Origin: Conexibacter sp.
Lineage (GTDB): Bacteria; Actinomycetota; Thermoleophilia; Solirubrobacterales; Solirubrobacteraceae
Assembly: GCA_025964325.1 (NCBI GenBank)
Contig: JAOPZA010000197.1
Location: 1 to 35,073 of the forward strand
Length of the DNA stretch: 35,073 nucleotides
Direction: 5' to 3'
Positions 26,628 through 33,131 of this stretch are shown in pieces. The notes under the pieces are model-generated. The model ran no database searches and was not told where the DNA came from. It saw only the letters and a program-made list of their open reading frames with translations. The position numbers were made by a program, and so were the translations under genes. Position 1 is the stretch's first letter; each line of letters starts with the position of its first letter.

Positions 26628-27020
26628 ATGTCGCAGCCACACTCCCGTCAAGCCGCTCGCGTGCCGACGTTCTCGCTCGAGAAGGCGTCGCTCGAGAACG
26701 GCGACGCGCTCGTCGTCGTGCACGGCGAGCTCGACCTCTTCACGGCCCCGGACCTGCGCGAGCAGCTGCGCGCGCAGATCGACCGCCGCCCGGCGCGGCT
26801 CGTCGTCGACCTCGCGGACTGCAGCTTCGTCGACGCGAGCGGCTGCCATGCGCTGCTGACCGCCTCGCGCCGGCTGGCGGGCCACGGCGGCCGGATCGCG
26901 ATCGTCAACACGCATCCCGCGATCGCGCGCGTGTTCGCCGTGATGGGGCTCGACGAGCTCTTCCCCGTCGTGCCGACGCGCGCCGACGCCGCCGCCGCGC
27001 TGCGGCGGAGGGCACCCTGA
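26628..27020 (+). CDS. STAS-domain protein (anti-sigma factor antagonist-like)
   Basis: A 130-residue protein read from ATG 26628; GTG 26661 is a possible shorter start. The fold order is ALVVVHGELDLFTAPDLREQL, ARLVVDLADCSFVDASGCHALLTASRRL, GRIAIVNTHPAIARVFAVMGL, typical of SpoIIAA/RsbV-like STAS domains. Ser71 in VDASG lies in the segment that carries the phosphorylated Ser in such antagonists, so control by a serine kinase/phosphatase is plausible. Neither an anti-sigma kinase nor a sigma factor is nearby. It is followed by the c-di-GMP enzyme 60 nt downstream, which suggests joint signalling but does not prove it. A GGAGG at 26605-26609 lies too far (18 nt) from the ATG to be a normal binding site. 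Confidence 0.88.
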   Translation: MSQPHSRQAARVPTFSLEKASLENGDALVVVHGELDLFTAPDLREQLRAQIDRRPARLVVDLADCSFVDASGCHALLTASRRLAGHGGRIAIVNTHPAIARVFAVMGLDELFPVVPTRADAAAALRRRAP

Positions 27021-27025
27021 GCTAC

Positions 27026-27073
27026 AGCCCCTCGAGCGCGCTGCCGATAGGGTGCGGGTGAGGTCGAGGGGCT
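27026..27073 (+). promoter_or_regulatory. Inverted repeat covering promoter and ribosome binding site of the c-di-GMP gene
   Basis: AGCCCCTCGA (27026-27035) and TCGAGGGGCT (27064-27073) are perfect 10-bp inverted arms. The loop holds a -10-like TAGGGT (27048-27053), and the right arm contains GAGGGG, the Shine-Dalgarno sequence 9 nt before ATG 27081. Confidence 0.6.
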
Positions 27074-27080
27074 CAAATCG

Positions 27081-30000
27081 ATGCTGTCCGTACCGCGTGG
27101 CCGCCGCCGGCGAGCCGCCCGCATGACGCTACGGCCGCGCCGGCTGCCGATCGCGCTGCTCGGCGCCGTCCTGCTCGCCGCTGCGACCGCGGTCGCCACG
27201 ATCGCCGTCGTCCACCAAGAGCGCCGCTCCGCCGCGCATCAGCAACAGCGGCTCGCGGAGCAGTCGCTCGGGCTGCTGCAGCGAGCGCTGACGGTCACGA
27301 GCGACCGTCTCGTCGACCTCGGCAGCCTGCTCGCGACCGCGCCCGACCTGCCGCAGCGGCGCTTCCAGGCCGCCGCCGCGCACCTCCTGACGACCCCGGC
27401 GCTGGCGTCCGTCTCGTACGTGCGGATCATCCCGGCGTCGCAGCGCGCGACCTACGAGCGCGACCACGGACCGATCCTCGCCGACATCCGCGGCACGCCG
27501 TCGGGGCCCCGCCTCGCCTACTACCCGATCGTCGCCTCCGTCTCGCGCTACGCGCGCGCCCCGGTCGGGTTCGACGAGGGGGCCGCGCCGCATCGGCTCG
27601 CCGCGATGCAGGCCGCCGCCGACCTCGCCACGACGCGAGCGACGACGCCGCTCCAGCTCGCCAGCGGGACGGGCGCCGGAATCGTCCTCTTCACCCCCGT
27701 CTACCGCAGCGGGAGCTCGCCGACGACGGTCGCCGCCCGCCGCGCCGACGCGATCGGCTTCGCCGTCGGCGTCTACCGCCTGCGCGACGTGCAGACCGTG
27801 GTCGCATCGCTGGTTCCGTCGAACGTCGCGTTCGGGCTCAGCGTCGACGGCCAACCCGCGGTCGCGCGCGGCGACCGGATGAGCCATGCGCTCTCGAGAA
27901 CGGTGTTCGGAGCCGGGCACCGTTGGACGGTGACCGTCTCACGGCCGGCACCCAACTACGGCAGCGCCTGGACGATCATCATCTCCGGGGCCCTGCTGAC
28001 GATCGCGCTCGGGCTGCTGATCTTCCAGGCCTCCCGCCGCGAGCGCTACGCGCTCGAGCTGGTCGCCGTCCGCATGGCCGAGCGCGACCACGCCGAGGCG
28101 GAGCTGGGCGACGCCGAACGGCGCCACCGCCTGCTGGCGGAGAACGCGACCGACCTGATCCTCGTCTTCGACCCGAGCGGCGCGATCACGTACGCGTCGC
28201 CCGCCTGTCGCGAGCTGATCGGCTACGCGCCGGAGGAGCTCCTGGGGCGCCGGCCGGACGAGTTCGTCCATCCCGAGGATCGCGAGCACGTCGTCGGGGC
28301 GCGTACGCGCATCGTCGACGACGACGGCACAGTCACCGTCACGAGCCGGCTGCGCCACCGCGACGGGCACCACGTCTGGACCGAGGCGCGCGTGCGCCGG
28401 GTGCTCGACCCCGCGAGCGGGAAGCCGGTCGAGGGCCAGGCGATCGTGCGCGACATCAGCGAGCGCGTCGCCGCCGACCAGGCGCTGCGCAACAGCGTCG
28501 AGCGGCTCGCCGGCGCCGAGCAGCGCTTCCGCACCGCCTTCGAGGCGGCGCCGATCGGGATGGCGCTGTCCGACCTCGAGGGGCGCTTCATCCAGATCAA
28601 CGACGCGCTCTGCGCGATCACGGGCTACACCCGCGACGAGCTGGCGGACATGAGCTTCTCCGAGCTGAGCCATCCCGGCGACATCTCGCTCGACGAGGAG
28701 ATGATGCGCAGCCTGCTGTCCGGCGAGCAGACCACGTACTGGATGGAGAAGCGCTTCGTCGACGTCGTCGGCCAGGTCGTCTGGGTCGCGGTCCATGCGA
28801 CGCTCGTGCGCGCGCCGGACGGCACGCCGCAGCACTTCCTCGGGCAGATCCAGGACGTCTCCGAGCGCGTCCGCTACGAGGCGCAGCTCCAGCACATGGC
28901 GGATCACGACCCGCTGACCGGCCTGCTCAATCGCCGCTCGTTCGAGCGTGAGCTGAATCAGCACATCCGCCAGGTCGAGCGCTACGGGCCCGAGGGCGCG
29001 GCGCTCGTGCTCGACATCGATCGCTTCAAGCACATCAACGACACGCTCGGCCACAACGTCGGCGACGAGTTGATCGTGAAGGTCGCGCAGACGTTGCGGG
29101 CGAGGCTGCGTGACAGCGACGTGCTGGCGCGGCTCGGCGGCGACGAGTTCGCCGTGCTGCTGCCGCGCGGCGGCGCCGCGGAGGCGGAGGCGGTCGCGCA
29201 GGCGGTCCTCGCCGCCGTGCGGTCGCAGTCCGTCATCACGCCCGCCGGCCGGCGCCGCTCGGTCACGGCGAGCATCGGCGTCGCATTGTTCGCGGACACC
29301 GAGCGATTGACTGCCGAGGACCTGCTCGTCAACGCCGACCTCGCGATGTACGACGCGAAGGAGGCGGGTCGCGACCGCGCGACGACGTTCACGCAGCACG
29401 AGCGCGGGGCATCCCGGATGAAGGCGCGGATCACGTGGGCGGAGCGGATTCGCGAGGCGCTCGAGGAGGATCGCTTCACGCTCTACGCGCAGCCGATCGT
29501 CGAGTTGCAGAGCGGCGAGGTGCGCCAGCACGAGCTGCTGTTGCGGATGCTGGACGAGCACAACGACGTGATCCCGCCGGCTGCGTTCATCAACATCGCG
29601 GAGCGCTTCGACCTGATGCAGGAGATCGACCGCTGGGTCGTCTCGCGCGCGATCCGCCACATGGGCGAGCAGCGGCGCGCCGGACGCGACCTCGTCTTCG
29701 AGGTGAACATCTCCGGCAGCTCGACCGGGGACCCGGATCTGCTGACGCTGATCGAACGCGAACTGCGCACGAGCGAGATCGACCCGGTCAACCTGGTTCT
29801 CGAAGTGACAGAGACGGTCGCTGTCGCGAACATCCCGCGCGCGCAGCAGTTCGCAGCACGACTTGCCGAGCTCGGCTGTCGTTTCGCGCTGGATGACTTC
29901 GGCGCCGGCTTCGGCTCGTTCTACTACCTCAAGCATCTGCCGTTCGACATCCTCAAGATCGACGGCGAGTTCGTTCGCTCCTGCACGACGAGCCAGACCG

Positions 30001-30188
30001 ATCAACTGCTGATCCGGGCCGCCGTCGACATCGCGCGCGGTATGGGCAAGCAGACGATCGCCGAGTACGTCGGCGATCACGAGACGCTTGAACTACTGCG
30101 CCGTCTCGGGGTCGACTACGCACAGGGATTCCACATCGGACGGCCCGCTCCGCTCGAGCAGCGGCTGGCGCTCGACCAAGTCCGCTAA
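27081..30188 (+). CDS. CHASE-PAS-PAS-GGDEF-EAL cyclic-di-GMP enzyme
   Basis: A 1,035-residue membrane receptor starting at ATG 27081 with GAGGGG 9 nt upstream (ATG 27123 is a later alternative). A basic start leads to a membrane segment at 22-44, an outside CHASE-like sensor at about 70-285 (SVSYVRIIPASQRATYERDHG, PVGFDEGAAPHRLAAMQAA), and a second membrane segment at 297-315. PAS domains follow at about 345-462 and 478-597, both with PAC-like ends (RDISERV, QDVSERV). The cyclase domain has intact GGDEF at 686-690 and an inhibitory RxxD at 677-680. The EAL domain keeps ELLLR (Glu818), VNIS, LEVTE, DDFGAG, LKID and AEYV, so both synthesis and breakdown of c-di-GMP look possible. The ligand sensed is unknown. 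Confidence 0.95.
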   Translation: MLSVPRGRRRRAARMTLRPRRLPIALLGAVLLAAATAVATIAVVHQERRSAAHQQQRLAEQSLGLLQRALTVTSDRLVDLGSLLATAPDLPQRRFQAAAAHLLTTPALASVSYVRIIPASQRATYERDHGPILADIRGTPSGPRLAYYPIVASVSRYARAPVGFDEGAAPHRLAAMQAAADLATTRATTPLQLASGTGAGIVLFTPVYRSGSSPTTVAARRADAIGFAVGVYRLRDVQTVVASLVPSNVAFGLSVDGQPAVARGDRMSHALSRTVFGAGHRWTVTVSRPAPNYGSAWTIIISGALLTIALGLLIFQASRRERYALELVAVRMAERDHAEAELGDAERRHRLLAENATDLILVFDPSGAITYASPACRELIGYAPEELLGRRPDEFVHPEDREHVVGARTRIVDDDGTVTVTSRLRHRDGHHVWTEARVRRVLDPASGKPVEGQAIVRDISERVAADQALRNSVERLAGAEQRFRTAFEAAPIGMALSDLEGRFIQINDALCAITGYTRDELADMSFSELSHPGDISLDEEMMRSLLSGEQTTYWMEKRFVDVVGQVVWVAVHATLVRAPDGTPQHFLGQIQDVSERVRYEAQLQHMADHDPLTGLLNRRSFERELNQHIRQVERYGPEGAALVLDIDRFKHINDTLGHNVGDELIVKVAQTLRARLRDSDVLARLGGDEFAVLLPRGGAAEAEAVAQAVLAAVRSQSVITPAGRRRSVTASIGVALFADTERLTAEDLLVNADLAMYDAKEAGRDRATTFTQHERGASRMKARITWAERIREALEEDRFTLYAQPIVELQSGEVRQHELLLRMLDEHNDVIPPAAFINIAERFDLMQEIDRWVVSRAIRHMGEQRRAGRDLVFEVNISGSSTGDPDLLTLIERELRTSEIDPVNLVLEVTETVAVANIPRAQQFAARLAELGCRFALDDFGAGFGSFYYLKHLPFDILKIDGEFVRSCTTSQTDQLLIRAAVDIARGMGKQTIAEYVGDHETLELLRRLGVDYAQGFHIGRPAPLEQRLALDQVR

Positions 30189-30227
30189 GACAATCTTCAC
30201 CAATACGGGATGTGACGGGAGCATGCC

Positions 30228-30278
30228 ATGTTCTTGATGTTGCTGTGCGCGCCCATTCAATCGATCCTGCGTCGTTGA
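30228..30278 (+). CDS. Possible 16-residue leader peptide
   Basis: ATG 30228 opens a short frame, MFLMLLCAPIQSILRR, ending at TGA 30276-30278. GGGAG at 30217-30221 is well placed, 6 nt away. The peptide is hydrophobic with a basic end. It lies in the 131-nt gap before the winged-helix gene, but mostly upstream of the -10-like TAGCAT at 30279, so it might be transcribed only from an earlier promoter. It may be chance. Confidence 0.2.
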   Translation: MFLMLLCAPIQSILRR

Positions 30279-30284
30279 TAGCAT
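30279..30284 (+). promoter_or_regulatory. Candidate -10 (TAGCAT) for the winged-helix gene
   Basis: TAGCAT with a weak TTCAAT (30256-30261) 17 nt upstream would give a leader of about 30 nt bearing AGGAG at 30307-30311. Confidence 0.4.
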
Positions 30285-30319
30285 GCCGCTCACCCCCCTC
30301 GTCCTCAGGAGTAACACGC

Positions 30320-30730
30320 ATGGCAGACCTCGTCGGGCAAATTCAAAGAGACATCGAGCAACGGCTCAAGGAACTGGCGCCGCTGATCGAGGAGAAGGAT
30401 CAGTTGGAGGCCGTTCTCGTCGCGTTGACCGGCGAGCTGAACGGCGCCAGCTCGCCGGCCCCGCGCGCCACCCGTGCGCGCACGAACGGCGCCTCGAGCG
30501 GCACCCGCGCCCCGTACGCCGGTGGCAAGCGCCGCCGTGCTCCGCGTGGCGCCAACCGTGAGGCGATCCTGAGGATCGTCGAGCAGCAGCCGGGCGTCTC
30601 CGCCTCGGAGGTCGCCGACCAGACCGGCATCGCCAAGCCGACCGTCCACACGACGATCTCGCAGCTCAAGCGCAAGGGCATACTCGAGCCCGAGGGCGCC
30701 AACGGCGTCCGTCTCGCGAAGGCGTCCTGA
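30320..30730 (+). CDS. Small coiled-coil/winged-helix DNA-binding protein
   Basis: A 136-residue protein starting at ATG 30320 with AGGAG 8 nt upstream. Residues 4-40 (LVGQIQRDIEQRLKELAPLIEEK and on) are a predicted coiled coil. Residues about 44-80 are a disordered, strongly basic linker with repeated Arg, Ser, Gly and a KRRRAPRG cluster. Residues 80-136 form a winged helix (EAILRIVEQQPGVSASEVADQTGIAKPTVHTTISQLKRKG), MarR/IclR-like in style. The order dimerisation helix, basic tail, DNA-binding domain is reminiscent of nucleoid proteins such as Lsr2 in layout, not in sequence. It could be a regulator or a nucleoid-associated protein; I do not recognise a named family. It stands alone, followed by a hairpin and a convergent tRNA gene. 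Confidence 0.88.
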   Translation: MADLVGQIQRDIEQRLKELAPLIEEKDQLEAVLVALTGELNGASSPAPRATRARTNGASSGTRAPYAGGKRRRAPRGANREAILRIVEQQPGVSASEVADQTGIAKPTVHTTISQLKRKGILEPEGANGVRLAKAS

Positions 30731-30749
30731 ACGAATCCCGGGACGCGCC

Positions 30750-30769
30750 GCCGGTGAGCCTCCACCGGC
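30750..30769. terminator. Hairpin between the winged-helix gene and tRNA-Lys
   Basis: GCCGGTG and CACCGGC form a perfect 7-bp stem around a 6-nt loop, between the end of the coding gene and the 3' end of the convergent tRNA. No T-run follows on either strand, so a terminator role is tentative. Confidence 0.4.
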
Positions 30770-30777
30770 CGCAGCGA

Positions 30778-30849
30778 TGCGCGTCCTGGGACTCGAACCC
30801 AGCCCGCCGGATTAAAAGTCCGGTGCTCTACCCGATGAGCTAGACGCGC
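30778..30849 (-). tRNA. tRNA-Lys (anticodon TTT)
   Basis: Read on the minus strand, acceptor arms GCGCGTC and GACGCGC pair perfectly, with discriminator A. The D stem is GCTC/GAGC, the anticodon stem CCGGA/TCCGG with loop CTTTTAA (anticodon TTT), and the T arm CTGGG-TTCGAGT-CCCAG. The total is 72 nt with a 4-nt variable loop. CCA is not encoded. Confidence 0.95.
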
Positions 30850-30875
30850 ATCCTCATCGTTGCAGACCCAGGAAC

Positions 30876-30881
30876 TACAAT
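30876..30881 (+). promoter_or_regulatory. Candidate -10 (TACAAT) for tRNA-Glu
   Basis: TACAAT is the best -10 match in the gap and lies 16 nt before the mature tRNA 5' end. A clear -35 at 17 nt is not visible; TTGCAG at 30860-30865 is too close. Confidence 0.4.
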
Positions 30882-30897
30882 GCCTGGTTCCCGCCCT

Positions 30898-30969
30898 GCC
30901 CCCATGGTGTAGCGGTCAGCACGCCAGCCTTTCACGCTGGTAGCGGGGGTTCGATTCCCCCTGGGGGTA
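30898..30969 (+). tRNA. tRNA-Glu (anticodon TTC)
   Basis: Acceptor arms GCCCCCA and TGGGGGT pair with one G-T at the first position. The anticodon stem CCAGC/GCTGG frames CTTTCAC (anticodon TTC), and the T arm is GGGGG-TTCGATT-CCCCC. The length is 72 nt, discriminator A, no encoded CCA. It points away from tRNA-Lys. Confidence 0.95.
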
Positions 30970-30983
30970 CTACGCGACCGCTC

Positions 30984-31002
30984 CCGCGGCGCAGCGCCGC
31001 GG
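30984..31002 (+). terminator. Perfect hairpin after tRNA-Glu
   Basis: CCGCGGCGC and GCGCCGCGG are perfect 9-bp arms around a single A, 14 nt after the tRNA. It is probably a termination or RNA 3'-end hairpin, but it lacks a T-run. Confidence 0.45.
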
Positions 31003-31062
31003 CGGCGTCGCGCCGGGTCGCGCCCGGCCACGCCCGGTCACGCCGGGCCGGCGGGCAGATAG

Positions 31063-31076
31063 TTGTAGCTCTACAA
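31063..31076. promoter_or_regulatory. Palindrome TTGTAG-CT-CTACAA, candidate MarR operator
   Basis: Perfect 6-bp inverted arms with a 2-nt centre lie 7 nt before the -10-like box of the MFS gene, across its -35/spacer. This is the typical place for autoregulation by the MarR protein encoded second in the operon. Confidence 0.6.
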
Positions 31077-31080
31077 GCAT

Positions 31081-31089
31081 TGCTATCGT
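31081..31089 (+). promoter_or_regulatory. Extended -10 (TGC-TATCGT), leaderless placement
   Basis: TATCGT (31084-31089) preceded by TGC ends 7 nt before GTG 31097, supporting that start over GTG 31088, which would lie inside the -10 box. Confidence 0.5.
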
Positions 31090-31096
31090 GGCACGG

Positions 31097-32545
31097 GTGC
31101 CGCAGCCTCTCGACGACCGCGACGAGCGCGATCCCCGCCGCTGGCTGATCCTCGCGATCTGCTGCATGAGCCTGTTCATCGTCGGGCTCGACGCGACCGT
31201 CGTGAACGTCGCGCTGCCGGCGATCCGCAGCGACCTCCACGCATCGGTCGCGCAGCTGCAGTGGACGATCGACGCCTACACCCTGACGCTCGCCGCGCTG
31301 CTGATGCTGTCCGGCTCCACGGCCGACCGCCTCGGCCGCGCGCGGGTCTTCCAGATCGGGCTCGTGCTCTTCACGCTCGGCTCGCTGCTCTGCAGCATCG
31401 CCCCGAACGCGCAGCTGCTGATCGCGTTCCGCGTCGTGCAGGCGATCGGCGGCTCGATGCTCAACCCGGTCGCGATGTCGATCATCCGCAACACGTTCAC
31501 CGATCCGCGCGAGCGGGCGCAGGCGATCGGCATCTGGGGCGGCGTGATCGGCATCAGCATGGCATTCGGCCCGATCGTCGGCGGGCTGCTGGTGGAGGCG
31601 GTCGGCTGGCGTGCGATCTTCTGGATCAACGTCCCGGTCGGGATCGCCGCCGTGCTGCTGACGGCGCGCTTCGTGCCGGAGTCGAAGGCGGCCCGCGCCC
31701 GCCGCCTGGACCCGATCGGTCAGGCCCTCGTGATCGTGCTGCTCGTCTCGCTCACCTACGGGATCATCGAGGCGCCCAGCTCGGGCTGGACGTCGGGCAA
31801 GAGCGTGGCGTTGTTCGCGACCGCCGCGGTCGCGCTCGTCGCGCTCATCGTTCACGAACTGCGCCATCGCGAGCCGCTGATCGACGTCCGCTTCTTCCGC
31901 AGCGCGCCCTTCTCCGGCGCGACGGCGATCGCGGTCGCGACGTTCGCCGCGCTCGGCGGCTTCCTGTTCCTCAACTCCCTCTACCTGCAGGAGGCGCGTC
32001 ACTTCTCGCCGCTGCACGCCGGCCTCTGGATGGTCCCGATGGCGGCGATGACGCTCGTCTTCGGACCGATCTCCGGGCGGCTCGTCGGCCGCCTCGGCGC
32101 GCGCCCGTCGCTCGTGCTCGGCGGCGCCGGGATCCTGCTCGGGGGCCTGCTGCTGACGGACCTGAACGAGACGACGTCGTTCCTGCACCTGCTGGTCGGC
32201 TACGGGCTGTTCGGGATCGGCTTCGGCTTCGTCAACCCGCCGATCACGAACACCGCCGTCTCCGGCATGCCGGCCGACCAGGCCGGCGTCGCCGCCGCGG
32301 TCGCCTCGACGAGCCGGCAGGTCGGCAGCTCGCTCGGCGTCGCGGTGCTCGGCGCGATCGCGGTCCCCGCGAGCGCGGTGGCGGCCCCGGGCCAGATCGT
32401 GAGCGCCGGCCACCTCGGCTGGTGGGTGATCGCCGCCTGCGGCGCGATCGTGCTGGTGCTCGGACTGGCGACGACGAGCCGCTGGGCGCGCGGAACGGCG
32501 TCGCGCACCGCGGCGCTGCTGCGCGAGCAGCCGGTGGGAGCCTGA
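31097..32545 (+). CDS. MFS exporter, DHA2 (14-TMS, EmrB/QacA) family
   Basis: A 482-residue membrane transporter starting at GTG 31097. The first helix ends in LFIVGLDATVVNVALPAI, the motif (with Asp32) that marks the DHA2 drug:proton antiporters. GSTADRLGRARVFQIGL is the MFS loop 2-3 motif A, and GGSMLNPVAMSII, WGGVIGISMAFGPIVGGLL and WRAIFWINVPVGI are the following conserved helices. About 14 membrane segments are expected. Such proteins expel toxic or signalling compounds in exchange for protons; the substrate is unknown. The stop overlaps the marR-type gene by one base (TGATG), so exporter and regulator form an operon behind a palindromic operator candidate. Confidence 0.93.
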   Translation: MPQPLDDRDERDPRRWLILAICCMSLFIVGLDATVVNVALPAIRSDLHASVAQLQWTIDAYTLTLAALLMLSGSTADRLGRARVFQIGLVLFTLGSLLCSIAPNAQLLIAFRVVQAIGGSMLNPVAMSIIRNTFTDPRERAQAIGIWGGVIGISMAFGPIVGGLLVEAVGWRAIFWINVPVGIAAVLLTARFVPESKAARARRLDPIGQALVIVLLVSLTYGIIEAPSSGWTSGKSVALFATAAVALVALIVHELRHREPLIDVRFFRSAPFSGATAIAVATFAALGGFLFLNSLYLQEARHFSPLHAGLWMVPMAAMTLVFGPISGRLVGRLGARPSLVLGGAGILLGGLLLTDLNETTSFLHLLVGYGLFGIGFGFVNPPITNTAVSGMPADQAGVAAAVASTSRQVGSSLGVAVLGAIAVPASAVAAPGQIVSAGHLGWWVIAACGAIVLVLGLATTSRWARGTASRTAALLREQPVGA

Positions 32546-32955
32546 TGGATGCGGCCCAGCGCAGCTGGCGGATCATCCGCGAGCTGGTGCTCGACCACGA
32601 CCGCCGCAAGGCCGTGGCCGACGCCTTCGGCCTCAGCTTCGTGCGCGTCAAGGCGCTCCGGAGACTGGTCGACGGCCCGCTGACGATGCGCGAGCTGGCC
32701 GCGCGACTCGCGACCGACCCGCCGTACACGACGCTGATCGTCGACGACCTCGAGCAGCGCGGGCTCGTTGCGCGCAGCGTCGACCCGCGCGATCGGCGCG
32801 CGAAGATCGTGACCGTGACGGAGGCGGGGGCGGACCTGGCGCGGCGCGCCGAGCAGCTGCTCGACGTGCCGCCGGCGGCGCTGCGCGAGCTGCCCGCGGA
32901 CGACCTCGCCGTGCTCGAGCGCGTGCTCTCCGCGCTCCGGCCGCCCGGCTCGTAG
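32545..32955 (+). CDS. MarR-family transcriptional regulator
   Basis: A 136-residue winged-helix regulator starting at ATG 32545, sharing one base with the exporter stop. LTMRELAARLATDPPYTTLIVDDLEQRGLVARSVDPRDRRAKIVTVTEAG (46-95) has the MarR recognition helix and the wing with the DxRDRR motif that grips the minor groove. Flanking helices form the dimer. It most likely represses its own operon through the TTGTAG/CTACAA palindrome at 31063 and is released by a ligand that the exporter removes; this is the usual logic for such pairs, inferred here. Confidence 0.92.
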   Translation: MDAAQRSWRIIRELVLDHDRRKAVADAFGLSFVRVKALRRLVDGPLTMRELAARLATDPPYTTLIVDDLEQRGLVARSVDPRDRRAKIVTVTEAGADLARRAEQLLDVPPAALRELPADDLAVLERVLSALRPPGS

Positions 32956-32973
32956 GGGGCTCAGCCCCGCGCT

Positions 32974-32991
32974 GCCGCGCCGAAGCGCGGC
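32974..32991 (+). terminator. Hairpin after the MarR gene
   Basis: GCCGCGC and GCGCGGC form a perfect 7-bp stem with a CGAA tetraloop, 18 nt after the stop. GGGGCT-C-AGCCCC just before it is a second palindrome. No T-run is present. Confidence 0.45.
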
Positions 32992-33051
32992 GGGTGCGGC
33001 GCGCGCGAAGCGGCGGACGAGCTCCTCGAGCGGCGCTCTCCCTCGCGACCT

Positions 33052-33080
33052 GGTACCGACTGGTACCAGCGTACGGTACC
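33052..33080. promoter_or_regulatory. Three GGTACC palindromes before the SDR gene
   Basis: GGTACC occurs at 33052, 33062 and 33075; the middle one sits in the larger palindrome CTGGTACCAG. A -10-like TACGGT (33072-33077) overlaps the third. The cluster looks like an operator for an unidentified dimeric repressor. Confidence 0.5.
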
Positions 33081-33131
33081 CTGCCGCGCAGCCCGCCGTC
33101 TCGGTTCCCGCAGTCCGCCCCAGGAGATCCC

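Noticed and set aside
27939-30080. A 713-codon minus-strand frame opposite the c-di-GMP enzyme
   Set aside because: Antisense shadow of a protein with intact CHASE, PAS, GGDEF and EAL motifs.
30970-31060. GC-rich repeated CACGCCCGG-like words after tRNA-Glu as a CRISPR or REP element
   Set aside because: Copies are few, irregular and without spacers. Apart from the 30984-31002 hairpin I see no supported element.
30932-32413. A 493-codon minus-strand frame opposite the MFS gene
   Set aside because: Composition is Arg/Asp/Ala-rich with no hydrophobic core, and it runs into tRNA-Glu.
32956-33131. A gene starting at 32994 in frame with the SDR
   Set aside because: The added 46 residues are Arg/Ser/Pro-rich and cover the GGTACC promoter region; GTG 33132 has a proper AGGAG site.
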